From assembly GCA_021824125.1 (NCBI GenBank), contig JAKALO010000001.1:93486-148041 (forward strand): a stretch of 54,556 nucleotides of DNA. The letters run 5' to 3'. How positions within the stretch are numbered: position 1 is the first letter of the stretch; each line of letters begins with the position of its first letter. A program made the translations under genes and the position numbers. The notes under the pieces are model-generated. The model searched no databases. It was not told where the DNA came from and was given only the letters and a program-made list of their open reading frames with translations. The DNA is from Deltaproteobacteria bacterium. Lineage in GTDB: Bacteria > Desulfobacterota > Deferrimicrobia > Deferrimicrobiales > Deferrimicrobiaceae. Shown here in pieces: positions 26,042 through 35,911 of the stretch.

Positions 26042-26072
26042 GGGGACGCTCCCCCGTGAGGAGAGCGTCCCC
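26042..26072 (-). terminator. Hairpin downstream of fumarase
   Basis: A perfect 10-bp stem GGGGACGCTC (26042-26051) / GAGCGTCCCC (26063-26072) lies 8 nt beyond the fumarase stop. No T-run follows on the minus strand, so termination strength is uncertain. Confidence 0.5.
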
Positions 26073-26080
26073 GCCGGTTC

Positions 26081-27694
26081 CTACCCCAGCTGCTTGAAGA
26101 AGTCGTTCCCCTTGTCGTCGACCAGGATGAACGCGGGGAAGTCCACCACCTCTATCTTGTAGATCGCCTCCATGCCGAGCTCGGGATACTCCAGCACCTC
26201 GACCTTCTTGATGTTCTCCTGTGCGAGCAGCGCCGCCGGGCCGCCTATGGAGCCCAGGTAGAAGCCGCCGTGCTTCTTGCAGGCGTCGGTGACCTGCTGG
26301 CTGCGGTTCCCCTTGGCGATCATGACGAGCGACCCCCCGTGCGACTGGAACAGGTCCACGTAGGAATCCATCCGGCCCGCGGTCGTCGGGCCGAAGGAGC
26401 CCGAGGGCATTCCCTTCGGGGTCTTCGCGGGGCCCGCGTAGTAGATGGGGTGGTCCTTCAGGTACTGCGGCATCCCCTTGCCTGCGTCCAGCCGCTCCTT
26501 GATCTTCGCGTGGGCTATGTCGCGCCCCACGATTATCGTTCCGGTAAGCGACAGCTGCGTGGTGACGGGGTGCTTCGTCAGCGTCGCAAGGATCTCCTTC
26601 ATCGGCTTGTTGAGGTCGATCCTGACCACGCCGTGCTCGTGCTTCTTCCGGTACTTCTCGGGGATGAAGCGCCCCGGGTTCCTCTCCATTTCCTCGAGCC
26701 AGATGCCGTCCCTGTTTATCTTAGCCTTGATGTTGCGGTCCGCGGAGCAGGATACGCCCATCGCGAGCGGGCATGAGGCGCCGTGGCGCGGCAGCCGTAC
26801 GACCCGGACGTCGTGGACGAAGTACTTGCCGCCGAACTGCGCGCCGTATCCGCACTTGTACGCGGCCGCAAGGATCTTCTTCTCCATCTCAAGGTCGCGG
26901 AACGCCTGGCCGCCCTTGTTTCCGGTTGTGGGAAGGCCGTCGAGGTACCCGGTGGACGCCAGTTTCACCGTCTTCAGGCACGCCTCGGCGGACGTCCCGC
27001 CCACCACGAACGCGAGGTGGTACGGGGGGCACGCCGCGGTGCCCAGCGTCTTCATCTTGTCGACGAGGAACTTCTCCAGGCTCGCGGGGTTCAGGAGCGC
27101 CTTGGTCTCCTGGTACAGGTAGGACTTGTTCGCGGAGCCGCCCCCTTTCGCGACGAAGAGGAACTTGTACTCCATGCCCTCCGTGGCGTACAGGTCGATC
27201 TGGGCGGGCAGGTTGCATCCGGAGTTCACCTCTTCGTACATGGTCAGGGGGACCGTCTGCGAGTAACGGAGATTTTCCTCGGTGTATGTCCTGAACACTC
27301 CCTTGGAGAGGAACTCCTCGTCCTTCGCGCCGGTCCAGACCTGCTGCCCTTTCTTCCCGACGATCGTCGCGGTCCCCGTGTCCTGGCAGAAGGGAAGGAC
27401 GAACTTGGCGGACACCTCGGCGTTGCGCAGCATCGCGACCGCCACCCCGCGGTCGTTGGGACTGCTCTCCGGGTCGTTGAGGATCGCCGCGACCTTCTCC
27501 TGGTGGGACGGACGCAGCAGGAAGGAAACGTCGCGCATCGCCTGGTTGGCCAGGAAGGCGAGCCCTTCCGGGGCCACCTTGAGCATCTCGACCCCGTCGA
27601 ACTTGACGACGGAGACGTGGTCCTTCGTCAACAGCCGGTACTTCGTTTCGTCCTTTCCCAGCGGGAAGGGGTCCTGGTAGGTAAACTCTGCCAT
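26081..27694 (-). CDS. fumA: Class I fumarate hydratase
   Basis: This iron-sulfur fumarase interconverts fumarate and malate in the citric acid cycle. The single 537-residue chain is the homodimeric FumA/FumB type rather than the split two-subunit form. The three cysteines expected to hold the [4Fe-4S] cluster are C103 (PFCQDTGTA), C222 ([10 protein letters not shown]) and C316 (GVSCSADRN). The C-terminal half (from about 370) contains the beta domain with [15 protein letters not shown]. The cluster is oxygen-labile, which fits an anaerobic life. AAGGAG lies 8 nt before the ATG at 27694. It is transcribed alone, after rnpB. Confidence 0.96.
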   Translation of the reverse strand: MAEFTYQDPFPLGKDETKYRLLTKDHVSVVKFDGVEMLKVAPEGLAFLANQAMRDVSFLLRPSHQEKVAAILNDPESSPNDRGVAVAMLRNAEVSAKFVLPFCQDTGTATIVGKKGQQVWTGAKDEEFLSKGVFRTYTEENLRYSQTVPLTMYEEVNSGCNLPAQIDLYATEGMEYKFLFVAKGGGSANKSYLYQETKALLNPASLEKFLVDKMKTLGTAACPPYHLAFVVGGTSAEACLKTVKLASTGYLDGLPTTGNKGGQAFRDLEMEKKILAAAYKCGYGAQFGGKYFVHDVRVVRLPRHGASCPLAMGVSCSADRNIKAKINRDGIWLEEMERNPGRFIPEKYRKKHEHGVVRIDLNKPMKEILATLTKHPVTTQLSLTGTIIVGRDIAHAKIKERLDAGKGMPQYLKDHPIYYAGPAKTPKGMPSGSFGPTTAGRMDSYVDLFQSHGGSLVMIAKGNRSQQVTDACKKHGGFYLGSIGGPAALLAQENIKKVEVLEYPELGMEAIYKIEVVDFPAFILVDDKGNDFFKQLG

Positions 27695-27717
27695 CGGTCC
27701 GCTCCTTTTTTGTTTTT

Positions 27718-27771
27718 GGGGGACATTCCTGATCCTGGATTTATCGAGTTTCTCGTTGAGGAGCGTCCCCC
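27718..27771 (-). promoter_or_regulatory. Structured leader of the fumarase gene
   Basis: GGGGGAC (27718-27724) can pair with GTCCCCC (27765-27771) across 40 nt that contain a smaller hairpin (CGAG-AAA-CTCG). It lies 23 nt before the start. Whether it is regulatory or a terminator of rnpB transcripts is unclear; an A-rich stretch, not T-rich, follows on the minus strand. Confidence 0.3.
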
Positions 27772-27800
27772 GAGGTGAACTGCGGGATGTCGAATAAATG

Positions 27801-28240
27801 TCCGAGGAGGCCGTAAGCCGGGTTCTGTGCGCGGCGGCGAACCGCCGCGTGACGGCCATTTCTCTAGGACGCGCGTTACCGCGCGCCTCCAGCGACCTGT
27901 ACCCGAGGGCCCCGGGCGGGCCGCCCTTCCGGTCCCGCCGGAAAACGGCGGGGCCGTCGCCCTCCTATTCGGTCTTGCTCCGGGTGGGGTTTGCCGTGCC
28001 AGGCCGGTCGCCCGGCCCGCGGTGAGCTCTTACCTCACCATTTCACCCTTACCCGCCTTCGCAGCGGCTTGCGCCGCCGCTTCGGCGGGCGGTATGTTTT
28101 CTGTGGCACTGTCCTCGGGGTCGCCCCCACCGGGGATTACCCGGCACCCTGCCCTGCGGAGCCCGGACTTTCCTCCCGCCCGCCTTCGCCATGGCTCTCG
28201 CCATGGCTACGGCGGACCGGCGGCCACCTGGCCTCCTCAG
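27801..28240 (-). ncRNA. rnpB: RNase P RNA (bacterial type A)
   Basis: This is the catalytic RNA that trims the 5' ends of tRNA precursors. Conserved landmarks read on the minus strand: GAGGAAAGTCCGGGCT near the 5' end (about 28160-28175), ACAGAA with the following ATAC in the P4-adjacent core, AGACCGAATAGGAGGGCGAC in the middle, and ACAGAACCCGGCTTA near the 3' end (about 27812-27826). The P1 helix is formed by GAGGAGGCC at the 5' end and GGCCTCCTC at the 3' end. The total length of about 440 nt is typical for type A. The 5' end overlaps the rnhA stop, so it may be processed from the rnhA transcript or use a promoter inside rnhA. Exact ends are estimated from P1. Confidence 0.95.
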
Positions 28241-28656
28241 ACTTTTTTGAAATGAGCGTCTATCGCGCGGTTCGCGAGGAGATCCGCCATTCCGTTCTCC
28301 TCGCGTCCCACGTGCAGTATACGCGCCGCCGGAAATCGCCGCAACCGCCGGGCCGCCTCGATAACCAGGGGTTTCAGGTGCTCCGACTTGACCTTGTAGA
28401 CCCCGTTCAGCTGCCGGACCAGCAGCTCGGAGTCGGACCTGACCGTTACGGAAGAAGGGGAAAGCTTTTCCGCCTCGTCGAGCGCGAGGAGCAGCGCGCG
28501 GTACTCCGCCACGTTGTTGGTGGTTTCCCCTATGTACTCGCAGAACTCGAGCCGGTCGGCAACCCCGTCGGTCTCGATCACCACCCCGATACCGGCCGGT
28601 CCCGGGTTTCCCCGGCTGGCGCCGTCGGTCCTGAGGGTGAGCGCCCGGCCCTTCAT
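28237..28656 (-). CDS. rnhA: RNase HI family protein
   Basis: This enzyme cleaves RNA in RNA-DNA hybrids. The 139-residue product is the short RVT_3-type form. It has RTDGASRGNPGPAG (9-22, first catalytic Asp), NNVAEYRALLLAL (Glu), VRSDSELLVRQL (second Asp) and ENGMADLLANRAI (last Asp). It lacks the basic protrusion of E. coli RNase HI. The ATG at 28656 overlaps the upstream stop (ATGA), and its stop overlaps rnpB. Confidence 0.92.
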   Translation of the reverse strand: MKGRALTLRTDGASRGNPGPAGIGVVIETDGVADRLEFCEYIGETTNNVAEYRALLLALDEAEKLSPSSVTVRSDSELLVRQLNGVYKVKSEHLKPLVIEAARRLRRFPAARILHVGREENGMADLLANRAIDAHFKKV

Positions 28657-29378
28657 TTCCCCGAGGGCTCCGCTTCCGGAGCCTCGTAATAAAGGATCCG
28701 GTTGCAGTTGGGGCAGGTGTGGATCCGGTCGTCCCGCTGCAGAAGGTTGAAGAGCTGGGGGGAGAGGTTCATGTGGCATCCCATGCAGGACTGGTTCCTC
28801 GCCGCGACGATCGCTATGCCGTCACGGCGGTCGAAGATCATCTCGAAGCGGCGTGCGAGGCCCTTGTCGATGCGCGACGCGATCTGGGCCTTCTTCGCCT
28901 CCAGGGCGCCGATCTCCCTGTCGAAGACCGACATCTTCGCGTCGATGTCGACCATCCGCGCGCGGTACTCGTCTCCCACCTCGTCGACCGCCGCCTTGTA
29001 CTCGGCCAGGCGCTTCTCCGACTCCTCGTAGCGGCCCATGACCGAAAGCAGTTCCTCCTCGCGCTGGGCGTTGATCCGCTTGGTCGCCTCGATCTCCTTG
29101 AGCATCGCGTAATATTCCTTGTTCGTCTTGATCGACATGAGCTTGGCCTTCGCCCGCTCGACCTTGTCGCGCTCCTCCTCGATTTCCCGCTCCTTCTCGC
29201 GGCGGTCCTTCTTCAGCTGCTCGAATTCCTGCTGCGCGGACAGGAACTTCGTCTCCCTCTCCTCGAAAAGCCCCTTGAGGTCGGCGACCTCGAGCGGCAC
29301 CTTTCTTTTCTCCGATTCCACGCTTCTCCCGCGGGTCATGATCTCCTGCAGGTCGATCAGGACCTTCACCTGTTCCAT
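28653..29378 (-). CDS. Coiled-coil protein with C4 zinc ribbon
   Basis: The 241-residue product belongs to the C4-type zinc ribbon family (zf-RING_7, formerly DUF164). Residues about 20-175 are a long, charged coiled coil, and the last 50 hold two CxxC pairs, SCMGCHMNL and HTCPNCNRIL, which should bind one zinc. Proposed roles in the family are nucleic acid binding or chaperoning, without firm evidence. Its position between a Nif3-like gene and rnhA is common in related genomes as I remember them. The ATG at 29378 overlaps the preceding stop by one base (TGATG). Confidence 0.87.
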   Translation of the reverse strand: MEQVKVLIDLQEIMTRGRSVESEKRKVPLEVADLKGLFEERETKFLSAQQEFEQLKKDRREKEREIEEERDKVERAKAKLMSIKTNKEYYAMLKEIEATKRINAQREEELLSVMGRYEESEKRLAEYKAAVDEVGDEYRARMVDIDAKMSVFDREIGALEAKKAQIASRIDKGLARRFEMIFDRRDGIAIVAARNQSCMGCHMNLSPQLFNLLQRDDRIHTCPNCNRILYYEAPEAEPSGK

Positions 29379-30529
29379 CAAGACGTATTCCCTCCCCTCC
29401 GTTCCCCGGGACGAAACGCCCTCAGGGGTTCCTCTTCCATGAAAACACGGATCGCGAGGCCCTTGCCGAACCTCCCCGCGAGCACTCTCCTGAATTCCGG
29501 CAGGATCCACTTCTCCGCCGAACCGTGCCCGACGTCGGCCACGGGCATCTCTCCCGCGGCGGCCTCGAGCGCCTGGTGATATTTCATGTCCCCGGTTACG
29601 AACAGGTCGGCCCCGGCCGACCGCGCCGCCCGCGCGAACTCCGATCCGCTCCCGGCGACGACCGCGATCCGCCGCACTTTCTTCGTCGTCGTCCCGGCGA
29701 CCCGGATCCAGGAAGGGCGGACTCTCCTGAAAATCTCCCCCAGAACGTCATCGAGGGACGCGGGTGTCTTCCGGTCTCCCACGGCGCCGACTCCGCCTCC
29801 GAGCGCGCCGCCCGCCAACGGGTATACGTCGATGGACGGCTCCTCGTAAGGGTGCGCGGCGCGTACGGCGGCGAGCACCTTGGGCAGCAGGCTGCGGGCG
29901 ACTACCGTCTCGAGCCGCACCTCGTCTACCCTCTCCTCCCTGCCGGCCCTCCCCTTAAAAGGACGGGCCCCGTCCGCGGGGAGAAAGGACCCCGACCCCG
30001 CCGTCCGGAACGAGCATCGGGAGTACGCGCCGACGCGCCCGCCGCCGGCCCCCGCTATCGCTTCCAGCGCGACGTCTGCGAACCCCGGCGGGACGAATAC
30101 GGCCACCTTGCAGGCGTCCGAAGGCTCTCCCGGGAGAAGCGGACGGATCCCGAAGAGCCCGATCCTGTGCGCCACGGCCCAGGACACGCCCCTTGGCGCG
30201 ACGTCGGCGTTGGTGTGGGCGGAGATCACCGCCACGCCCATGCCCGCCAGGGCGAAAGCGGCGGCCGAGGCCGTGTCGTCGGGGCGGATCGATTTCAGGG
30301 GGTTGTGGATAACCGGGTGGTGCGTGAGGAGAAGGTCGATTCGTGCACGCCGGCACAATGCAAGGACCGCGGGCGTGGCGTCCAGCGCGACGAGGACGGA
30401 CCTTACGGGCGCCCCGGGATCCCCGAGCAGAATCCCCACGTTGTCCCATTCGGCCCTGTGGGCGAAAGGAAAATGCTCATCGAGCGAACGCCATACGTCC
30501 CTGACCGCGATTCGGGCCCGGGGGCTCAC
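29378..30529 (-). CDS. Nif3-like dinuclear metal center protein
   Basis: The product of about 383 residues is a Nif3/YqfO (DUF34) protein, a hexameric toroid binding two metals; the function is debated (GTP cyclohydrolase-like or metal insertion). Motifs include WDNVGILLGDP, LLTHHPVIHNPLKS, SAHTNADV and the C-terminal DLFVTGDMKYHQALEA. Between them (about 155-270) lies the inserted PII-like/CutA-like domain of the long form. The start is uncertain: GTG at 30529 or 30538, or TTG at 30547. Confidence 0.88.
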   Translation of the reverse strand: MSPRARIAVRDVWRSLDEHFPFAHRAEWDNVGILLGDPGAPVRSVLVALDATPAVLALCRRARIDLLLTHHPVIHNPLKSIRPDDTASAAAFALAGMGVAVISAHTNADVAPRGVSWAVAHRIGLFGIRPLLPGEPSDACKVAVFVPPGFADVALEAIAGAGGGRVGAYSRCSFRTAGSGSFLPADGARPFKGRAGREERVDEVRLETVVARSLLPKVLAAVRAAHPYEEPSIDVYPLAGGALGGGVGAVGDRKTPASLDDVLGEIFRRVRPSWIRVAGTTTKKVRRIAVVAGSGSEFARAARSAGADLFVTGDMKYHQALEAAAGEMPVADVGHGSAEKWILPEFRRVLAGRFGKGLAIRVFMEEEPLRAFRPGERRGGNTS

Positions 30530-30550
30530 TCCACCCACTTTCCACAAACG

Positions 30551-30573
30551 AAAAAGGCACCGCCGCGCGGTGC
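30551..30573 (-). terminator. Rho-independent terminator after rpoD-tRNA
   Basis: On the minus strand GCACCG-CGCGG-CGGTGC is followed by CTTTTTCG. It ends the rpsU-rpoD-tRNA transcript and separates it from the Nif3 gene. Confidence 0.7.
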
Positions 30574-30633
30574 GTCCATGAAGATAATTCCCGGCTCGAT
30601 GGAAGCTTCCCGTCGCATCGAATCCGCAATATT

Positions 30634-30710
30634 TGGTGGGCCCACCTGGCCTCGAACCAGGGACCGACCGGTTATGAGCCGGTGGCTCTGACCAACTGAG
30701 CTATGGGCCC
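30634..30710 (-). tRNA. tRNA-Ile2 (CAU) or elongator tRNA-Met
   Basis: This 77-nt tRNA has acceptor stem GGGCCCA/TGGGCCC, an encoded CCA (30634-30636 complement) and anticodon loop CTCATAA with anticodon CAT (30674-30676). CAU can be methionine or, after lysidine modification by TilS, isoleucine for AUA. The acceptor pairs C4-G69 and C5-G68 are those by which E. coli TilS recognises tRNA-Ile2, so I favour isoleucine. It lies 88 nt after rpoD and is probably co-transcribed. Confidence 0.9.
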
Positions 30711-30798
30711 GAAAAAAACAGTTCCTGCCGTATTTCAGCATTTTTCCGTCAATACCCGCCATTGTCAACCGGCCCCCGCAACGCGCGGACCGTGCGTC

Positions 30799-32586
<1,788 letters not shown>

Positions 32587-32597
32587 TCCGCCTCACC

Positions 32598-34376
32598 TCA
32601 TATCCGCGTTCTGCGTTCAAGCATGAGCCGCTCCTTCTCGATCCTCGCGGCCTTCTGCGCCGTGAATTTCTCCTGCGACGATTCCGCGTCGCCCGCGGCG
32701 ACCGCGGCCTTGTGGGCTTCCCCGAGACGGGCGATCTCCCGGTCCAGCTTGCGGATCCGGAGACCCAGCACCACGTCCGGGTAGATACGCCGCGCGTCCA
32801 CGGCGGACATCTCAGCCCTTAGGATCTCCTCGGAGAGCCGCTTCCTCGCCTCCGGAGAAATCTCCTCGTCCAGCACCGCGCTGAGGTCCGTATCGTCCCC
32901 TTCCCCGGCGCGCCGGGACAGGCGGACGATCACATCCCTGATCTCCTCCCCCTCGATGTGCTCCAGCACCCCGTCCCGGCGGACTTCGACGATCAGGGAC
33001 GGGTCCCGGGACAGCAGCCGCAGTAGCATGTATTCCTCCGGCAGGCCGCCGGGCGTACTCCCGGGGATGTCGGGAGGTCGGTGGGACGCGGCCTCCTTTT
33101 TCCCCCGCAGCTGCTCCAGCACCGTCTCTTCCGGGAGGCCCGCCGTCCGGGCGATCTTCTGCACGTAAAGCCTCTGCTCCGCGGGTTCGGTGATCCAAGG
33201 GACGTACTTCCCCATGAGCCGAAGGTAAGAGAGCCTTCCGGAGATCTGCGAGAGATCGAATTTCCGTGCCGCGGCCCGCTCTATGTACTCCATCAGGGGA
33301 ATCGCCCCCGCGATCTTGTCCTGCAGCTCGCCCGCCCGCGTTTCCTTCGCCCAGTCGTCGGGATCCATCCCCTTGGGGGGAAACAGGACGAAGGGGCTCA
33401 CCCCCGCCGCGTACAACGGGCCTCCCGAACGCACGGACGACCTCTTGCCCGCCACGTCCCCGTCGTACAGTAAGATGACCGCATCCGACAGGCGCTTCAA
33501 TGTCCGGGCGTGGCTTTCCGTGAGGGAGGTCCCGCAGGTGGCCACGACGCACCGGACGCCTCTCTGCCACAGCCCGATGAGGTCCATGTACCCTTCGACC
33601 ACGACCACCCTCTTCTCGTTCCGGATGGCCGGAAGCGCCTGGAAAAGACCGTACAGCAGGGAACTTTTCCGGTAGAGCTCGGATTCCGGGGAATTCAGGT
33701 ACTTCGGGTTGGCGTCGGCAATCGCCCGCGCGCCGAATCCGCACACCCGCCCCCGTGCGTCCGTGACCGGAAATATCACCCGCCCCCGGAAACGCTCCCG
33801 ATACCCTCCTCCCTCTTCCGTGAAAAGAAGCCCCGCCTGCGCCGCCCGCCCGAGGTCGACGCCTTCACGCGCCAGTACGGCAAGCAGGTCCTTTCCTCCG
33901 CCCCCGTACCCGAGGAAAAACTCCTGGCCGGCTTCCGGGGTCACTCCCCTCCGCGCCAGGAACTCGCGGGCCGGCTTGCCCGACGGGGAAGACCGGAGAA
34001 GATCGCGGTAGGTCTCGGACGCCAGCCTCAGGATCCTGTAGAGGTCCTCGCCGGGACGAGGTTGATATCGACCGTTCTCGTACCTGACCGGAACGCCTAC
34101 CCGTTCCCCGAGGTCTTCGACCGCATCGGCGAAGGAAAGGTTCCGCGCCTTCATCAAAAAGTGAAAGACCGAACCGCCCTCTCCGCAGCCGAAGCACTTG
34201 AACGCCTGCCTCGCCGGGTGGACGAAAAAGGACGGCGTCTTCTCCCTGTGGAACGGGCACAGGCCCCGGAAGCTCGAGCCGCTGCGCGAAAGGGAAACGG
34301 TCTCGGACACGATCGTAACGATATCCGCCTTCTCCCGAATTTCGCGGATGGAACTTTCGGTTATGCGACCTCCCAC
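32598..34376 (-). CDS. dnaG: DNA primase DnaG
   Basis: DnaG makes RNA primers for replication. The 592-residue product has the CHCC zinc-binding domain (C40, H43, C61, C64) and the TOPRIM catalytic core with VVVVEGYMD (257-265) and LLYDGDVAGKR (302-312). The C-terminal helicase-binding region of about 150 residues follows. The start is GTG at 34376, preceded by GAGG at a 12-nt distance. A terminator lies between it and yqeY, so primase should be made at a lower level than S21. Confidence 0.95.
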   Translation of the reverse strand: MGGRITESSIREIREKADIVTIVSETVSLSRSGSSFRGLCPFHREKTPSFFVHPARQAFKCFGCGEGGSVFHFLMKARNLSFADAVEDLGERVGVPVRYENGRYQPRPGEDLYRILRLASETYRDLLRSSPSGKPAREFLARRGVTPEAGQEFFLGYGGGGKDLLAVLAREGVDLGRAAQAGLLFTEEGGGYRERFRGRVIFPVTDARGRVCGFGARAIADANPKYLNSPESELYRKSSLLYGLFQALPAIRNEKRVVVVEGYMDLIGLWQRGVRCVVATCGTSLTESHARTLKRLSDAVILLYDGDVAGKRSSVRSGGPLYAAGVSPFVLFPPKGMDPDDWAKETRAGELQDKIAGAIPLMEYIERAAARKFDLSQISGRLSYLRLMGKYVPWITEPAEQRLYVQKIARTAGLPEETVLEQLRGKKEAASHRPPDIPGSTPGGLPEEYMLLRLLSRDPSLIVEVRRDGVLEHIEGEEIRDVIVRLSRRAGEGDDTDLSAVLDEEISPEARKRLSEEILRAEMSAVDARRIYPDVVLGLRIRKLDREIARLGEAHKAAVAAGDAESSQEKFTAQKAARIEKERLMLERRTRI

Positions 34377-34415
34377 GTTACCCGCGGCCTCGGACCTACA
34401 CGTTCAGGTTCGGAC

Positions 34416-34449
34416 AAAAAAAGTCCCCGGCGAGCAGTTCGCCCGGGAC
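34416..34449 (-). terminator. Internal terminator between yqeY and dnaG
   Basis: On the minus strand GTCCCGGGCGA-ACTGC-TCGCCGGGGAC (an 11-bp stem with one mismatch) is followed by seven T. The E. coli rpsU-dnaG-rpoD operon is known to carry an equivalent terminator between rpsU and dnaG that lowers dnaG relative to rpsU. Confidence 0.8.
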
Positions 34450-34469
34450 GAGAAGGTTCTTGTCCCGCG

Positions 34470-34916
34470 TCAGCCGGAAAGCAGTCGTCGGACGACCTCG
34501 CTCACCATCTTTCCGTCGGCGCGGCCCGCAACCTTCGGCATCAGTTCCTTCATGACGCGGCCCATGTCGGACGGGGCACTGGCCCCGGCGGCGGCGATCG
34601 CTTCCCGCGCGAGGGAGGCTACCTCCTCCTCGGAAAGCCCCTTGGGCAGGTAGGCTTCCAGGATCGCGATCTCGCCCGTCTCCCGCTCCTCGAGGTCGGG
34701 CCGGTTCCCCTTCCGGAAATACTCGATCGACTCGCGGCGCCTCTTGACCATGGACGCGAGCGTCTTGAGGACCGCCTCGTCGGGAATGGGGCCTCTCGCC
34801 TCGATCTCCTTGTTCTTGATCTCGGCGAGCGCCATCCGCAAAGCAGAAAGGGCCAAGGAATTCTTCTCCTTGGCCGCTTTCTGCATGTCCTGCCGCAACC
34901 GGTCGGAAAGCCCCAT
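34470..34916 (-). CDS. yqeY: GatB/YqeY domain protein
   Basis: The 148-residue product is a stand-alone YqeY protein, homologous to the C-terminal tRNA-binding tail of GatB. It is all-helical with LSALRMALAEIKNKEIEARG near 20-40, RRRESIEYFRKGNRPDL and EIAILEAYLPKGLSEEEV. The function is unknown; its placement with rpsU and ahead of dnaG-rpoD is frequent in bacteria. It begins 3 nt after the rpsU stop. Confidence 0.93.
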   Translation of the reverse strand: MGLSDRLRQDMQKAAKEKNSLALSALRMALAEIKNKEIEARGPIPDEAVLKTLASMVKRRRESIEYFRKGNRPDLEERETGEIAILEAYLPKGLSEEEVASLAREAIAAAGASAPSDMGRVMKELMPKVAGRADGKMVSEVVRRLLSG

Positions 34917-34919
34917 CCG

Positions 34920-35117
34920 CTACCGGCTCATCTTCTTCATTTTTTTCAACGCGCGCTTCCTCGCCGCCAACGCCTTCTTCTTGCGCTTGACGCTCGGTTT
35001 CTCGTAATGTTCGCGTTTGCGGATCTCCGAAAGGATACCGGCTTTCTCGCACTGCTTTTTAAACCGTTTCAGGACGCTTTCAAAGGGCTCCTCTTCCTTC
35101 ACCCGGACGCCCGGCAT
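34920..35117 (-). CDS. rpsU: 30S ribosomal protein S21
   Basis: S21 helps the 30S subunit select the Shine-Dalgarno sequence. The 65-residue product has the usual [20 protein letters not shown] core, the [20 protein letters not shown] middle and a very basic tail ([12 protein letters not shown]). The ATG at 35117 gives the standard length; a GGGAAGGGG site lies about 11-19 nt upstream. It is the first gene of the macromolecular synthesis operon. Confidence 0.95.
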   Translation of the reverse strand: MPGVRVKEEEPFESVLKRFKKQCEKAGILSEIRKREHYEKPSVKRKKKALAARKRALKKMKKMSR

Positions 35118-35164
35118 AAACTGATCACCCCTTCCCATGCCAACCTTATGCCGAAAATTATAGT

Positions 35165-35192
35165 ATTATATAGCACTTTCCCCGAAAGTCAA
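35165..35192 (-). promoter_or_regulatory. Sigma70 promoter of the rpsU operon
   Basis: The minus strand carries TTGACT (35187-35192, 5 of 6), a 16-nt spacer and a perfect TATAAT (35165-35170). Transcription should begin near 35158, about 40 nt before rpsU. Confidence 0.85.
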
Positions 35193-35216
35193 GGAAACAG
35201 GTTCCCGTTCCCTTAG

Positions 35217-35570
35217 TCAGCCCAACTGGTGCGCCAAGGACTTTCCGCCGATAAGGTGGAGGTGCAGGTGCGGAACGACCTGCCCCCCGTCCTCCCCGTT
35301 GTTGATGACGACCCTGTAGCCGGTTTCGGCGACACCCTTCTCATTAGCTATCTTCGCGGAAAGACGGAGCATTTTGCCCAAAATGCCCACGTCGTTCTTC
35401 CCCGCGTCATTCAGGTTCTGCATATGCTCCTTGGGGACGACCAGGATGTGAACCGGAGCCACGGGGTGGAGGTCCGGAAAGGCGATCAGGTCGTGGTCCT
35501 CGTAGATCGGCTGCGAAGGAACCTCCTTCCTGACTATCTTGCAAAAGATGCATTCTTCCGCCATGGTCAT
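35217..35570 (-). CDS. HIT family nucleotide-binding protein
   Basis: The 117-residue product is a HIT (histidine triad) phosphoramidase-type protein, similar to HinT. It has [20 protein letters not shown] (7-26), [13 protein letters not shown] and the catalytic triad [13 protein letters not shown] near the end. The two early cysteines resemble the zinc ligands of HinT-type proteins, although the usual histidine partners may differ. The ATG at 35570 overlaps the hisI stop (ATGA), so it is the tail of the his run. Confidence 0.93.
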   Translation of the reverse strand: MTMAEECIFCKIVRKEVPSQPIYEDHDLIAFPDLHPVAPVHILVVPKEHMQNLNDAGKNDVGILGKMLRLSAKIANEKGVAETGYRVVINNGEDGGQVVPHLHLHLIGGKSLAHQLG

Positions 35571-35911
35571 TCCCTCCCGCGCCGCCAGGCGCTTCGATAA
35601 AAGCAGGTCCTCTCCCCCGTGTGGCACGCGGGGCCTTCCTGTCGCACCCGGTACAGCAGGGTGTCCACGTCGCAATCGTACCGCACTTCCTCCAGTTCCT
35701 GGAAGTGTCCGGACGTTTCCCCCTTGACCCACAGGGATTTCCGGGACCGGCTCCAATAGGTCGCCCGCCCCGTCTCGAACGCGTTCCTGATGGCGGATGC
35801 GTTGGCCCAGGCCACCATCAGCACCGTGTCGTCGGAGGCGTCCTGCGTCACTACCGGCACAAGGCCGCGTTCGTCGAATTTGACCGCCGCGATCAGTTCG
35901 TCCGCCGTCAT
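35567..35911 (-). CDS. hisI: Phosphoribosyl-AMP cyclohydrolase
   Basis: HisI opens the adenine ring of phosphoribosyl-AMP, the third step of histidine synthesis. The 114-residue product is the monofunctional form without HisE. Zinc and magnesium sites are visible in YDCDVDTLL (about 78-86) and [13 protein letters not shown] (about 93-105). [16 protein letters not shown] is the signature segment. Its start overlaps the hisF stop (ATGA). Confidence 0.95.
   Translation of the reverse strand: MTADELIAAVKFDERGLVPVVTQDASDDTVLMVAWANASAIRNAFETGRATYWSRSRKSLWVKGETSGHFQELEEVRYDCDVDTLLYRVRQEGPACHTGERTCFYRSAWRRGRE

Noticed and set aside
30526-30768. 80-codon minus frame across the CAU tRNA ([12 protein letters not shown] segment)
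   Set aside because: It reads through the tRNA and the Nif3 start, another well-known false gene.
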